This document shows positions 47,204 to 56,621 of a stretch of DNA of 64,000 nucleotides, one piece after another. Position numbers and translations under genes: made by a program. The DNA lies in NCBI GenBank assembly GCA_024742485.1, contig JANSYK010000001.1, forward strand, positions 372,001-436,000. The letters run 5' to 3'. The notes under the pieces are model-generated. The model had not been told where the DNA came from. It saw only the letters and a list, made by a program, of their open reading frames with translations, and searched no databases. Position 1 is the stretch's first letter; every line of letters begins with the position of its first letter. The DNA is from Alphaproteobacteria bacterium. GTDB taxonomy: Bacteria > Pseudomonadota > Alphaproteobacteria > Rhizobiales > Rhizobiaceae.

Positions 47204-50200
47204 TCAGCGGCTGTGCGTCGTTTCATTTGACCGACGCACTCGCTCCGCACCGGCAGGCTGAAACTGGAAGATATTTCGGAAGATTCCCGGCGCGATGATG
47301 GAAATCGGATTGATTTCCAGGTTGGGATCCTCCAGCGATCCGGTCAGCCGGAAGGTTATGCCGATCAGACCCCGGTCACGGCCATTGCCAAGAATGAGAC
47401 CAAGAATCGGAATCTCGCCAAAGATTCGATTCAACCCGTAGGCCGGCATGAAAGTCCCGGTGATGTTCATGTCTCCATTGGCGTCATAGACCGTCCCCTG
47501 ATAGGCGAAGCCGACAAGCGGTCCGCGTGCTATCCCGTCAATTAGTTTCAGATATCCGGGGCCCTTGTCGATGCGCGATGATGCGTGATCGAAATGCACA
47601 TGATTGACCTGGATGTCGCGCCGAACCGCCTGATTGAGGCTTTTGCCGCCATTTGGGCGACTGGATACCAGTGATTGCAACCGTTCTTCGCCCGCGACGT
47701 CGAAGTCCCGTATGTCGACTTTTCCGATATAGGGGCCATTGACGGGTTTGTAGAGGTCGGCCGCAAGCGTACCACCTTCGATATTGTCGTAAATATCCAG
47801 AAACCTGGCAGCAACACCGGCATCCGCACTGTTCAAGGTCATGGTATTGCCCGAAGCGCTGTGGGTACTCTTGGCTGTTATTGTTTTCCCGCTTTTCGTT
47901 TTGGCAGACAGATCGAGTGACAAAATGGTGCTGCCGCGGCCGCTGTAGCGCATGTTGAAACCGTTGAGAACCTCGTTGCCAAAACCGGTCGCACGCTCCG
48001 CTTTAACGACTATATCGACCCGCGTATTGGTCGTGTCACTTGCAGCACCGCCTTCGCTTTCCGACAGGAATTCCTTGATGGACGAGCGCAGATCGATGGA
48101 TTTGCCATTCACATTGATACTGTATGCACCTTTGCGGCTGGTGATCTTGACGCTGAACCTGTCATTGCGGTTCAACGTAGCCCGGCTGATATCTGCCGAA
48201 ACGAGTTCACCCTTTTCAAAACGCAGTTTGCCCTTGACGGAAAACCCTTCTCCAGTAATCACCAGATCATCAATCGCGATGCTTTCAGGTAGCCGTGATC
48301 CCTCCCCATCACTTTCCTGGCCATCGGACTCCAGGGTCATCATGAATTGCGCTTCTGCCTTGATATTCGGCCCCTTTGACCAACCGATCCACGGCAACAG
48401 AAGGCGCGCGCGCGTCAAATCGGCCGTTACGCTTTGCCGCCCATTCCCGTGCAGCTTTGCGGTAACCTCAATTGTACCTTCGATGTAATCATTGAGTTGG
48501 GCGGCAATGGTAGCCCGATCCTTGTTGTTCATCGTCAGATGCACAACCCGATCGGGATTCTTTACCTCTTCGGTTCCCAGTGGCTCCGTGAAATTCAGAT
48601 GTCCCTTGATTCCATCGAGTGACGCCCCGGTATCGAAGATCATCTTGTCGGGATCAACGAACATCTTACCGTTCGCATCAGTCACCTTGACCCCGTCGAT
48701 ACGCGGTCCGACACTGACACCGCCAAGGTCAAGTTCCACCTTCCAATCCGGCTCTGGCGGGTTTTGCGATTGGATGAGACCGAATGTGACATCCACCTTT
48801 GCGGTCACAGCCCCATCAAAGTCATCCGGTTTGTACGGCGTTTGCGACAGGGCGTTGATCGGTTGATAGGACACCAGCTCGGCCACGGCTGACGCATCAC
48901 CGGACACATCGATATCCAGATGCGCAAGAAGTGGCGTTGCATTGGTCCTTGGAATCTCGAAAACGCCATTTGAGATTTCCACCGTCCGGCCCGTCGGGAA
49001 AAAGGCCTTGCCCTCATTGATTTTCAGAATGAGTTGAGGCCCGCGCAATTCCAGCACACCAATTGCATCGCGCACCGGCGGAATATCTCCCGCGACATCG
49101 AACCTGGCGTCCTCCATATTGAAGGCGACCTGGAGCTGGTTGTGGTCAAGATTGAGTGAGTTCGGCAGACCGGTCGCCATGCGACCTTCGGGAATAAAGA
49201 CCCGTATCGCCCCTCCTTTGACGGTACCGCCAAACAGATTGGCATGGACCCAATTGCGGGCCTGTTTGGCAATCCAATACGGCCAGAGCTGTTTGACCGT
49301 GCTGGTATCCATCCTGTCGATATTGGCGACAAAACTGACTTCAGGGCTTGTGTCGGAAAACTGGATACTCGCCGAAGAAAACATTGTTCCCCGGCCGTCC
49401 GAAACGATGAAATCATCGACATAAAGTCGATTTTCCTGACGGACGAAGCGGGCGAATGCCTTCATCTTGACTTCAACGGGCGGCTCGCTGGAATCCATGG
49501 GCGCAACCCGTGCATTGTCGACCAGCAGATCGATGCCATACCCCTCTTCACTGTGTCCGGGGAGATTTTCCAGATCGATGATTCCGCCGTTGAAGCTGTA
49601 GGAGGAATCGCCAATATTCACTGTTGAGGGCATGATCTCCAGCGACTTGCGGTCATGGTCCAGCGCAACGTGCAGGGTACTGCTTTGCAGTTCGGCAGCA
49701 ACGCCGTCCATGAAGAGTTCGCCGGCACTCAAATGCAACTCGGCCTTCAGGCTGGACGGTTTGTCGCCAGTCCGCCCCATGACGTTCAGATCGATGTCCA
49801 ATCCGCTTTCCAGGCGGAACTTGCGGCGCGGATTACCGGTGAACTCGCGGATCATCTGACCGATCTGGATACCGGACACCTTGCCATCAATTTCAGCTGG
49901 ACCGCTTTGGGCCGGATGAAACTGCAATTCCGTTTCTATTGTCTGGCCGCCGAACAGAACCATGGCTGAAATATTCAGTCCGGTTCGAGGATTTTCGACC
50001 AGTTCCGCGGATTTGATATCGATTTCCCGCCGAACGGATTTGTCGTCGACAGCGGACTTGCTCACACCCAGACCCGTGATGATTGCATCGCGAAGAAAGA
50101 TTCGGTGCGTTCCGCGCCTTTCCATGACCGAGGTCAAGCGCGCCAATCCGTCCATCGCGCGGTCAAGCCTGTCATCGATCTCCAGGACCTTGAACATTGC

Positions 50201-50731
50201 CGGCTCGGCGGAAAGGTCACCCCGCATTTCTTCCGCACCGATATGAGCCAGATCGACAAACCCGCCATCGATTTCAATGTGGGAAACGCTGACCTCTCCC
50301 GACAGCAGTGGCATTGCGTGCAATGCAATCTTCACCGAAAGCGCGCTGATCGCCTCTCCGCCGCCATTTCTCTTATAGAGGCGCACGCCTCGCGCTTCGA
50401 CGGCGAGACGTCCGCCACGCGCAAGACGTAGTCCGGCGCCCTCAACCTCCGCGACATAACCATCACCAATGGCGTTTTGCAGCATTGCCTGTGCGCGGTT
50501 CGCCAGCGGACCATCGCCAATGCCGGTTTCCATCAAAACGAATGCCGAAAGCACCAGAATGAGGACGACGGCGACCAGCGAGGCAAAAACCCGGGCGAAA
50601 CGAAAAAAGAACCCGCCATGACGCGGTGTATTGACGACAAGCGCATCATCGGCCGTCGCCGATGGCATGGTATGCAGGGATGCGAGACGCCTGAGGCTGT
50701 CCGGTCTGTTTTCACCGCCATCAGCTGACAT
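47204..50731 (-). CDS. AsmA/YhdP-like DUF3971 inner-membrane-anchored protein
   Basis: 1175 residues. A polar N-terminal tail (about 1-40) precedes one transmembrane helix (FASLVAVVLILVLSAFVLM, about 50-68); the rest is periplasmic and beta-rich with repeating strands, the DUF3971/AsmA-type bridge-like fold. The C-terminal part (GFAYQGTVYDANGDMNITGT, GIFRNIFQF) resembles AsmA-C. Such proteins are proposed to move phospholipids between inner and outer membranes. The convergent tyrS and divergent bcp neighbourhood is typical of Rhizobiales. Start could also be the downstream ATG at residue 22. Confidence 0.9.
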   Translation of the reverse strand: MSADGGENRPDSLRRLASLHTMPSATADDALVVNTPRHGGFFFRFARVFASLVAVVLILVLSAFVLMETGIGDGPLANRAQAMLQNAIGDGYVAEVEGAGLRLARGGRLAVEARGVRLYKRNGGGEAISALSVKIALHAMPLLSGEVSVSHIEIDGGFVDLAHIGAEEMRGDLSAEPAMFKVLEIDDRLDRAMDGLARLTSVMERRGTHRIFLRDAIITGLGVSKSAVDDKSVRREIDIKSAELVENPRTGLNISAMVLFGGQTIETELQFHPAQSGPAEIDGKVSGIQIGQMIREFTGNPRRKFRLESGLDIDLNVMGRTGDKPSSLKAELHLSAGELFMDGVAAELQSSTLHVALDHDRKSLEIMPSTVNIGDSSYSFNGGIIDLENLPGHSEEGYGIDLLVDNARVAPMDSSEPPVEVKMKAFARFVRQENRLYVDDFIVSDGRGTMFSSASIQFSDTSPEVSFVANIDRMDTSTVKQLWPYWIAKQARNWVHANLFGGTVKGGAIRVFIPEGRMATGLPNSLNLDHNQLQVAFNMEDARFDVAGDIPPVRDAIGVLELRGPQLILKINEGKAFFPTGRTVEISNGVFEIPRTNATPLLAHLDIDVSGDASAVAELVSYQPINALSQTPYKPDDFDGAVTAKVDVTFGLIQSQNPPEPDWKVELDLGGVSVGPRIDGVKVTDANGKMFVDPDKMIFDTGASLDGIKGHLNFTEPLGTEEVKNPDRVVHLTMNNKDRATIAAQLNDYIEGTIEVTAKLHGNGRQSVTADLTRARLLLPWIGWSKGPNIKAEAQFMMTLESDGQESDGEGSRLPESIAIDDLVITGEGFSVKGKLRFEKGELVSADISRATLNRNDRFSVKITSRKGAYSINVNGKSIDLRSSIKEFLSESEGGAASDTTNTRVDIVVKAERATGFGNEVLNGFNMRYSGRGSTILSLDLSAKTKSGKTITAKSTHSASGNTMTLNSADAGVAARFLDIYDNIEGGTLAADLYKPVNGPYIGKVDIRDFDVAGEERLQSLVSSRPNGGKSLNQAVRRDIQVNHVHFDHASSRIDKGPGYLKLIDGIARGPLVGFAYQGTVYDANGDMNITGTFMPAYGLNRIFGEIPILGLILGNGRDRGLIGITFRLTGSLEDPNLEINPISIIAPGIFRNIFQFQPAGAERVRRSNETTHSR

Positions 50732-50871
50732 TTATCGCCGATCCGCTCCCACTGCATGATCCCGAATGAGTGTCGACATAATCAACTGTCGACCATGGAC
50801 GATTCCCACAGAACTTATATATAGCACGCCAGCACTGATGATAGCCCACGTTTCACGAAAGGACAGGCATA

Positions 50872-51336
50872 ATGACAGCTCTTGCCGAAGGCATGAAGGC
50901 CCCGGATTTCAATCTACCGCGCGATGGTGGCGGTTCGGTGGCACTATCGGATTATGCCGGACGCAAGCTGGTTTTGTTCTTTTATCCCAAGGACGACACC
51001 AGTGGTTGCACCAAGGAGGCCATCGCCTTTAGTGGCCTGCAGTCGGAGTTCGAAAAGGCGGAAACCGCATTGTTGGGCATGTCACCCGACAGCGCGATCA
51101 AACACGACAAGTTTATCGCCAAACACGGACTGACGGTCCCGCTGGCGGCTGATGAGGAAAAAGCAATTCTCGAAGCCTACGGTGTCTGGGTCGAAAAGAG
51201 CATGTATGGCCGCAAATATATGGGTGTCGAACGCTCCACCTTCCTGATCGACGCCAATGGAAAGATCGAAAAGATCTGGCGCAAGGTAAAGGTGCCGGGT
51301 CATGCCGAGGCGGTGCTTCAGGCCGTTACCGGATAG
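50872..51336 (+). CDS. bcp: Thiol peroxidase, Bcp-type peroxiredoxin
   Basis: 154 residues. Prx fold: GMKAPDFNLPRDGGGSVALS, LVLFFYPKDDTSGCTKEAIA with the peroxidatic Cys, LGMSPDSAIKHDKFIAKHG and the C-terminal WRKVKVPGHAEAVLQA. No resolving Cys five residues after the peroxidatic one (it reads TSGCTKEAIA, where many have C-x4-C), so it is a 1-Cys type or uses an external thiol. ATG at 50872; its TAG overlaps the next GTG. Confidence 0.95.
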   Translation: MTALAEGMKAPDFNLPRDGGGSVALSDYAGRKLVLFFYPKDDTSGCTKEAIAFSGLQSEFEKAETALLGMSPDSAIKHDKFIAKHGLTVPLAADEEKAILEAYGVWVEKSMYGRKYMGVERSTFLIDANGKIEKIWRKVKVPGHAEAVLQAVTG

Positions 51337-52181
51337 TGCCGGGTCGTTCGCACATCGATGGATCACAGGGCTTTACGACGCTGCGTGCCGGAACCATCCA
51401 TGCGATAGTGTCGGCCGATCTCGATCAAAAGGTCGACATCACCCAGGAAGCGGCGCGGCGCTGGAAAGACCGGATCATTTCGCTGCGTTCACCACTCGAT
51501 CCCGCGCTGCCCGGTCGACCCGGGCGGCCGGATCGGCCTGAGTTGCTGCCGCCTCGGATGGTCAGGAAACGCAATCTGAATTCACCGGCAGGAAGAATTG
51601 CACTCCTGCATGCCCTGGCTCATATCGAGCTCAACGCGATCGATCTTGCGCTCGACATTGTTGCCAGATTTGCCGATGAACCCGTCCCGCGCTCATTCTT
51701 CGATGGCTGGATGCAGGTAGCATTCGAAGAGGCCAAACACTTCAGGTTGATCCGCGATCGGCTGCGGAGCATGGGTGCCGACTACGGCGATTTGCCGGCC
51801 CATGATGGTCTGTGGCAAGCCGCCCATGATACCAGAAACGACCTGGTGGCGCGCCTTGCCGTCGTACCGCTCATTCTTGAGGCCCGAGGCCTTGATGTGA
51901 CGCCGTCCCTGCAGCGAAAGATGCGTCAGACCGGAGACACGGAAAGCGCCGACATATTGGACATCATCTACACGGATGAGAAAAAACACGTTGCCGTCGG
52001 TGCCAAATGGTTCCGTTTTTTATGTCACCGGCACGGCACAAACCCGGAAGCCGCTTTCAGGCAATTGGTACGTGCGAATTTCCGTGGTCAGATCAAGGCG
52101 CCCTTCAACGATCTGGCCCGTGCAGAAGCCGGTCTCACTCCGTCTTTCTATCGCAATCTGACCTCGGCGAACGCCTCCTGA
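51336..52181 (+). CDS. DUF455 (ferritin-like) protein
   Basis: 281 residues. DUF455 four-helix ferritin-like domain with diiron-type residues: LLHALAHIELNAIDLALDI (E-x2-H pair), QVAFEEAKHFRLIRDRL (E-E-x2-H) and DIIYTDEKKHVAVGAKWF (E-x2-H). Function unknown; the family includes tRNA-hydroxylase-like and other diiron enzymes. The GTG start shares a base with the bcp stop (TAGTG), so the gene is translationally coupled to a peroxiredoxin, consistent with an oxidative-stress role. Confidence 0.9.
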   Translation: MPGRSHIDGSQGFTTLRAGTIHAIVSADLDQKVDITQEAARRWKDRIISLRSPLDPALPGRPGRPDRPELLPPRMVRKRNLNSPAGRIALLHALAHIELNAIDLALDIVARFADEPVPRSFFDGWMQVAFEEAKHFRLIRDRLRSMGADYGDLPAHDGLWQAAHDTRNDLVARLAVVPLILEARGLDVTPSLQRKMRQTGDTESADILDIIYTDEKKHVAVGAKWFRFLCHRHGTNPEAAFRQLVRANFRGQIKAPFNDLARAEAGLTPSFYRNLTSANAS

Positions 52182-52274
52182 TCTGCGCGCCGCGCACGGT
52201 ACTTCAAAGCTTTGTTAACCTTAATAGACTCTAATGGAGCGAGTTGTTGATTCCGATTTCGCGTGGGGAACATC

Positions 52275-53552
52275 GTGTCTGAAGGTCCAGTAAGCCGGGT
52301 ATTTGGCAAACGCAAAAAGCAGCACACCATCATTTTGGCGAGTGGCGATAACATTCGTCATTGGACCATTCGACCCTGGGTGTTCGGTCTGGCTGCCAGT
52401 TTTCTTGTTGTCATGGCGATCGGCTATCTGATGGCCACAACCTATCTCGTCCTGCGAGACGATCTGATCGGTGCGGCGATGGCGCGACAGGCCCGCATCC
52501 AGCATGCCTATGAGGATCGGATTGCCACGCTTCGTTCACAGGTCGACAGCATTACAAGCCGGCAATTGCTCGATCAGCAGATGATGGAAGGCCGCATGGC
52601 CGAACTGATGCAACAGCAGGCCCGTCTCACCACACGGCATGGCCGCCTTGGCCTTCTGCTCGAAAAAGCCGATGTTGTGGATTTCCGCCCCACCCATATT
52701 CCCATTCCTACGGCAAAACCGCTTGACCGCCATGCCCCTGCTGAGGAGCGCAGAGCCGCGATACGGCCAGTGATAACACAGGCAGACGAAACCGTTGCCG
52801 CCGCATCCCTGGACTTGCGCAGCGGCGGCTTGGCATATGCACCGACAACCGCGCCAAAACGCGACAAGACAAATCGCATTTTCGAAGACCTTCTGACGTC
52901 CCTCCACACGATGGAGCAGGAACAGGCTGAACATATCTATAGTCTCACCTCGAATGCATTCCAGACTGCCGACACGATCAATTCCATTCTTCGCAAGACC
53001 GGTATTCCCACAGATGCCGATACGGGAATCGGAGGACCGTTTGTCAGTTCAGACAGTCCCGGTGGATTTGAGTCATCCCTTGACGAACTTGGCACGGCGC
53101 TGGATCGGCTTGAAAAGGCGCGCAGCAAAGCGCTGAAGATGCCGGTTGGCCACCCGGCACCGAACCACGCAATCTCCAGCAATTTCGGCAAACGCCGAGA
53201 TCCGTTTTTGAAACGCGTCGCCCATCATGCCGGTATCGATTTCAAGACACGCTACGGCCAACCCATCCTAGCAACCGGCGCCGGTGTGGTGAAACGGGCC
53301 GGCCGCAAGGGCGGCTACGGAAAGATGGTTGAGATCGATCATGGCGATGGTTTCACGACCCGCTATGCGCATCTTTCGCGAACCCATGTGAAAGTCGGAC
53401 AATCGGTAAAGACCGGCACAAAAATCGGCGCTGCCGGCAGCACCGGTCGATCGACCGGGCCGCATTTGCATTACGAAGTCCGCTATCACGACAAAGCGAT
53501 CAATCCGAAGCGCTTTCTGAATGCGGGCAAAAAGCTGGAGCCCCTTCTCTGA
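52275..53552 (+). CDS. M23-family metallopeptidase (LytM domain) with coiled coil
   Basis: 425 residues from the GTG at 52275 (GGGGAA upstream; an earlier GTG at 52263 adds four residues). Cytosolic N-terminus with HTIILASGDNIRHWTIRPW, one transmembrane helix (about 35-58), a coiled-coil/helical region (about 70-135), a variable linker and the C-terminal M23 domain: HHAGIDFKTRYGQPILATG, HGDGFTTRYAHLSRTHV and the zinc-binding PHLHYEVRY. Zinc endopeptidase-like or regulator of amidases in cell-wall splitting. All four zinc-domain elements are present. Confidence 0.92.
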   Translation: MSEGPVSRVFGKRKKQHTIILASGDNIRHWTIRPWVFGLAASFLVVMAIGYLMATTYLVLRDDLIGAAMARQARIQHAYEDRIATLRSQVDSITSRQLLDQQMMEGRMAELMQQQARLTTRHGRLGLLLEKADVVDFRPTHIPIPTAKPLDRHAPAEERRAAIRPVITQADETVAAASLDLRSGGLAYAPTTAPKRDKTNRIFEDLLTSLHTMEQEQAEHIYSLTSNAFQTADTINSILRKTGIPTDADTGIGGPFVSSDSPGGFESSLDELGTALDRLEKARSKALKMPVGHPAPNHAISSNFGKRRDPFLKRVAHHAGIDFKTRYGQPILATGAGVVKRAGRKGGYGKMVEIDHGDGFTTRYAHLSRTHVKVGQSVKTGTKIGAAGSTGRSTGPHLHYEVRYHDKAINPKRFLNAGKKLEPLL

Positions 53553-53558
53553 CATCTA

Positions 53559-53800
53559 GGGTCAGGGCTCATTCAATCCCATCGGTTGTCGAGCGCATCA
53601 TACAGTATGTGATCGGTCTGAGCTGTCCGCCCAGTGGGGCTGATATCGACCAGAAATCCGCAACGCTTGTGGTCGGTTTGCGGCATGACTTTTGCCCCCC
53701 ATTGCCTACTCGCGAGATAGGCTCCAAAGTGCGCCTTCGGGTCCGCAGGCGGGCATGCCTTTCTTTCTTCCGGCTGCCTCAGATCCACGGCTCACGCCGG
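53559..53800. repeat. Dispersed repeat remnant, copy 3 (left block) with decayed coding sequence
   Basis: Starts CTAGGGTCAGGGCTCATTC, the same end as at 8683 and 27489. On the minus strand the following 210 bp read without stop as a 71-codon stretch (HKRCGFLVDISPTGRTAQ, HILYDALDNRWD near its end) that stops just inside the TAGGGTCAGG block. It looks like the 3' end of a decayed mobile-element gene. No start or intact element. Confidence 0.5.
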
Positions 53801-54014
53801 CACAAATCATCTGCAACCGGAGCACGCAGCAACCATTGGTTAACAATTGGTAATTAACCGTATTTGCCCTAAAACGCCCACATTTGGTGCCGAAGCAGAC
53901 CAAATACCCTGATTTTCTTGACTTGGCGGAACGATAAGACTAGTCGGGGCTCACTATAGGCGTAGACGTGACGCCTGAAAGTTAACCGATCTTTAAACGG
54001 AAACGACGCTCCCT
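53801..54014. other. Upstream region of the DEAD-box helicase gene
   Basis: AT-rich stretch with an inverted repeat GGTTAA-N10-TTAACC at 53838-53859 and a TTGACT at 53918-53923. Cold- or growth-responsive leaders often precede RNA helicases, but no clear promoter pair or structure can be asserted here. Confidence 0.4.
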
Positions 54015-55415
54015 TTGGTAACATTCTCTGATCTTGGCTTAAGCCAAAAAGTGCTTTCGGCCGTCGAAGACGCCGGATACACGACCCCGACCCCGATTCA
54101 GCTCGGTGCAATTCCACCGGCCCTCGCCCGCCGTGACCTGCTCGGCATCGCTCAGACGGGAACCGGAAAAACCGCGTCCTTCGTTCTCCCAATGTTGACG
54201 AAGCTCGAAAAGGGTCGCGCCCGCGCAAGGATGCCGCGTACGTTGATTCTTGAACCAACGCGGGAGCTTGCTGCACAGGTCGAAGAGAATTTCATCAAAT
54301 ACGGAAAATATCACAAGCTCAACATCGCACTGTTGATCGGCGGTGTGTCCTTTGACGAGCAGGACCGCAAACTGGAGCGCGGGGCCGATGTCCTGATTGC
54401 AACGCCGGGACGGTTACTGGACCATCATGAACGCGGCAAATTGCTGATGACCGGCGTCGAGATATTCGTCATCGATGAAGCAGACCGCATGCTGGATATG
54501 GGTTTCATTCCCGATATTGAACGCATTGCAAAACTGATTCCCTTCACGCGCCAAACCCTGTTTTTCTCGGCCACCATGCCGGCGGAAATCCAGAAACTGG
54601 CGGACCGCTTTTTGCAGAACCCGGAAGAGATCAAGGTGGCGCCGCCATCGACGACCGCCAAAACGGTTGTCCAGCGGCTCATCAATGCACCATCCAAGGA
54701 CTTTGAGAAACGCGAGACCCTGCGCAACTTGATCCGCTCCCAGACCGAGCTGAAAAACGCCATCATCTTCTGCAACCGAAAACGGGATGTGTCGGATCTT
54801 TTCCGATCCCTGGAACGGCACGATTTTTCTGTCGGCGCACTGCATGGAGACATGGATCAGCACTCGCGCATGGCCATGCTGCAGAGCTTCAAGGATGGAA
54901 AGATCCAATTGATGGTCGCATCCGATGTGGCGGCGCGTGGCCTCGATATTCCCGATGTCAGCCACGTCATCAATTTCGATGTACCCATACATGCGGAAGA
55001 CTATGTCCACCGGATCGGACGCACCGGCCGCGCCGGAAAGGCAGGGGCATCATTCACGCTCGTAACGAGACGGGAGACAAAGTTCGTGCAGGCTATCGAA
55101 ACGCTGATCGACCAGAAAATCACCTGGCAGGACGGCGCTGAAATGCCGGCTGATTCGAATGAACCCGAGTCTGAAAAACCGAAATCAAGGTCCCGTCGCG
55201 GTGGAGCACAGGGCCGTTCGGACAAAAAGGAATCCGCCGACGGCACGACGACGCCAAAGGCGGAAAAGCCGGTTGAAAAGGCGGGAGCCAAAACAGCAAC
55301 CAATGACAACCGCAACAAGCGTGGCAGACGCGGGCGTGATCACGATGATTCACCCACACCGATCGGTTTCGGAGACGAGATCCCCGCTTTCATGATGATC
55401 GGTGCCAAACACTGA
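54015..55415 (+). CDS. DEAD-box ATP-dependent RNA helicase (RhlE-like)
   Basis: 466 residues, probable TTG start (MVTFSDLGLSQKVLSAVED). All helicase motifs are visible: Q-motif TTPTPIQLGAIP, I AQTGTGKT, Ia PTRELAAQ, Ib TPGRLLD, II DEAD in FVIDEADRMLDMGF, III SAT, IV IIFCNRKR, V DVAARGLD, VI HRIGRTGRAGK. A charged basic tail (about 375-450) contains KPKSRSRRGGAQGRSDKK, likely RNA-binding. Its last 9 codons recur at 57880, where a duplicated segment begins. Confidence 0.96.
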   Translation: MVTFSDLGLSQKVLSAVEDAGYTTPTPIQLGAIPPALARRDLLGIAQTGTGKTASFVLPMLTKLEKGRARARMPRTLILEPTRELAAQVEENFIKYGKYHKLNIALLIGGVSFDEQDRKLERGADVLIATPGRLLDHHERGKLLMTGVEIFVIDEADRMLDMGFIPDIERIAKLIPFTRQTLFFSATMPAEIQKLADRFLQNPEEIKVAPPSTTAKTVVQRLINAPSKDFEKRETLRNLIRSQTELKNAIIFCNRKRDVSDLFRSLERHDFSVGALHGDMDQHSRMAMLQSFKDGKIQLMVASDVAARGLDIPDVSHVINFDVPIHAEDYVHRIGRTGRAGKAGASFTLVTRRETKFVQAIETLIDQKITWQDGAEMPADSNEPESEKPKSRSRRGGAQGRSDKKESADGTTTPKAEKPVEKAGAKTATNDNRNKRGRRGRDHDDSPTPIGFGDEIPAFMMIGAKH

Positions 55416-55439
55416 CCATGGTGCATTCCATGCGCGCAT

Positions 55440-55754
55440 CTACTTTGCGCGCAGCGCTGCCCCATAGGCCAGCTTGACCCATTTTTCCAGTATATCCGGA
55501 TCATCGAGCGCTTTGTCAGGGATGGTCCAGTATGGCATCTTGACCGGCTTGTTCTTGCCGGAATAAACCCACAGCTTCGATCCTGCCGCCTCGAATTGCG
55601 GTGCACTCTGCGCATCAGCCTTCAGCAGGACCTCGCCATCAACTTCGAGCGCCAGGATCTTTCCCTGATGGTAGATGCCCGTGCAACCGAACATTCTCTT
55701 GATGGTGACTGGCTCCAACGCAGAAAACATGTCGTGGATCGCATCATTGTCCAT
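55440..55754 (-). CDS. TfoX/Sxy N-terminal domain protein, copy 1
   Basis: 104 residues from the ATG at 55754 with AGGAGG and 4-5 nt spacing (GAGGAGGACACC). TfoX-N pattern: MDNDAIHDMFSALEPVTIKR, MFGCTGIYHQGKILALEVDG, EVLLKADAQSAPQFEAAGSK, PYWTIPDKALDDPDILEKW. These stand-alone TfoX-N proteins may bind nucleotides or act as regulators; competence function is not implied. Differs from copy 2 at a few positions (for example GCTG versus GGKG). The VOC gene lies just upstream on the same strand. Confidence 0.9.
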   Translation of the reverse strand: MDNDAIHDMFSALEPVTIKRMFGCTGIYHQGKILALEVDGEVLLKADAQSAPQFEAAGSKLWVYSGKNKPVKMPYWTIPDKALDDPDILEKWVKLAYGAALRAK

Positions 55755-55784
55755 GGTGTCCTCCTCTTTCAAATCTGCAGATCA

Positions 55785-56168
55785 TCATGTTTTGATCTTG
55801 GAGCAGATTTCAACGGCGTGTCCGTGCAAATCCACGACATAAGACACCCACTGGCCCCACGGCATCTCTTTTGATTCAGCAAGGCTTCGGGCACCATGGT
55901 CCAGTGCCCTGCGGTAAGCATCGTCGACATCATCGGATATCAGCGCGATCTCGAATGCCGCGGGCTTCTTGTCCGCGCTCTGTCGGCGAAATGCAAAGCC
56001 ATGACTGGCAGCCAGACTTTCAGCGGCAAAAGCCAGCGTCGTACTGCCCGTCGCCATCTCTCCATAGGTTCTGCTTTCATGAACGAATGTTCCTTGAAGG
56101 CCGAAAGCCGCTTCGCTGAACACCATCGATTGCGCAACATTCGGCGCATTCAGAACCACACAACCCAA
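55785..56168 (-). pseudogene. VOC (glyoxalase-fold) protein, copy 1, frameshifted start
   Basis: Nearly identical to copy 2 at 58281-58670 over most of its length (GTYGEMATGSTTLAFAAE-like core, AASHGFAFRRQSADKKPAAF). Compared with copy 2, one nucleotide is missing within the first six codons, so the family ATG is out of frame and only a TTG at 56168 remains; the start reads MGCVVLNAPN instead of the family MKLGYVILYV. Strand-1 residues and the metal-site-proximal Tyr (SMAFYEAAFG in copy 2 versus SMVFSEAAFG here) are changed. Probably decaying. Could still be translated from TTG. Confidence 0.65.
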
Positions 56169-56534
56169 ATCATGGACCGTTCTTTAAAATGAACAGATGG
56201 TGAACAGGCTTGACAATCGCCAGTCCTGTGAAATCACAATCGCAGCTAAGGACGGAAGTAACACAACCCATTCGAAATGAGTTTGCGGCCCATGTCTTCG
56301 ACCACCCAAGTAATCCATGTCTCCGGGCTGGACACATGAAAAGACATCACTGCAGGGCCATCATTTTTCTGGATAATGTCAAAAGACTGAATGGAATGTA
56401 AACCAAACTCCTTATCATTGATTTTGTTGAAGAAATTTCGTTTACACTTTATCGTTCTCGCCTCGCATATCACTTGAATCCTCAAAAATGCGCCCGGTTG
56501 CCAGAACTTTTGACCCACTTCCACCAGTTGTATT
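56169..56534. other. 366-bp gap, AT-rich, with one weak ORF
   Basis: Lies between the VOC copy 1 gene and the promoter of the exported hydrolase. Composition shifts to AT-rich near 56400. It contains a minus-strand open frame of 92 codons, listed separately at low confidence. Confidence 0.4.
56246..56524 (-). CDS. Doubtful 92-codon ORF
   Basis: GTG start, no ribosome site. Contains protein-like segments (VGQKFWQPGAFLRIQVICEA, KNDGPAVMSFHVSSPETW, ITWVVEDMGRKLISNGLCYF) but no recognised family. Open frame continues upstream to a TAG without an ATG, so it could be a 5'-truncated fragment of a transferred gene. Listed only because its composition is more protein-like than the shadows around it. 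Confidence 0.25.
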   Translation of the reverse strand: MEVGQKFWQPGAFLRIQVICEARTIKCKRNFFNKINDKEFGLHSIQSFDIIQKNDGPAVMSFHVSSPETWITWVVEDMGRKLISNGLCYFRP

Positions 56535-56564
56535 TTGACATCAAGATCAAATAATGCCTACAAT
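56535..56564 (+). promoter_or_regulatory. Strong sigma-70-like promoter of the exported hydrolase gene
   Basis: TTGACA at 56535-56540, 18-nt spacer, TACAAT at 56559-56564. Transcription would start near 56571, 50 nt before the chosen GTG start, which rules out the longer frame beginning at 56535. Confidence 0.6.
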
Positions 56565-56621
56565 CATGAGGGGCACGTGTGGATTGATACCAGTAATAGT
56601 TTATTAAGAAAGGTATTATCC

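Larger units (their letters stand above)
55385..56172. repeat. Segmental duplication, copy 1 (helicase tail + TfoX + VOC)
   Basis: From CGCTTTCATGATGATCGG in the helicase tail to the VOC start. The same order with about 90 percent similarity by eye recurs at 57880-58671. See the gene entries for details. Confidence 0.85.
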
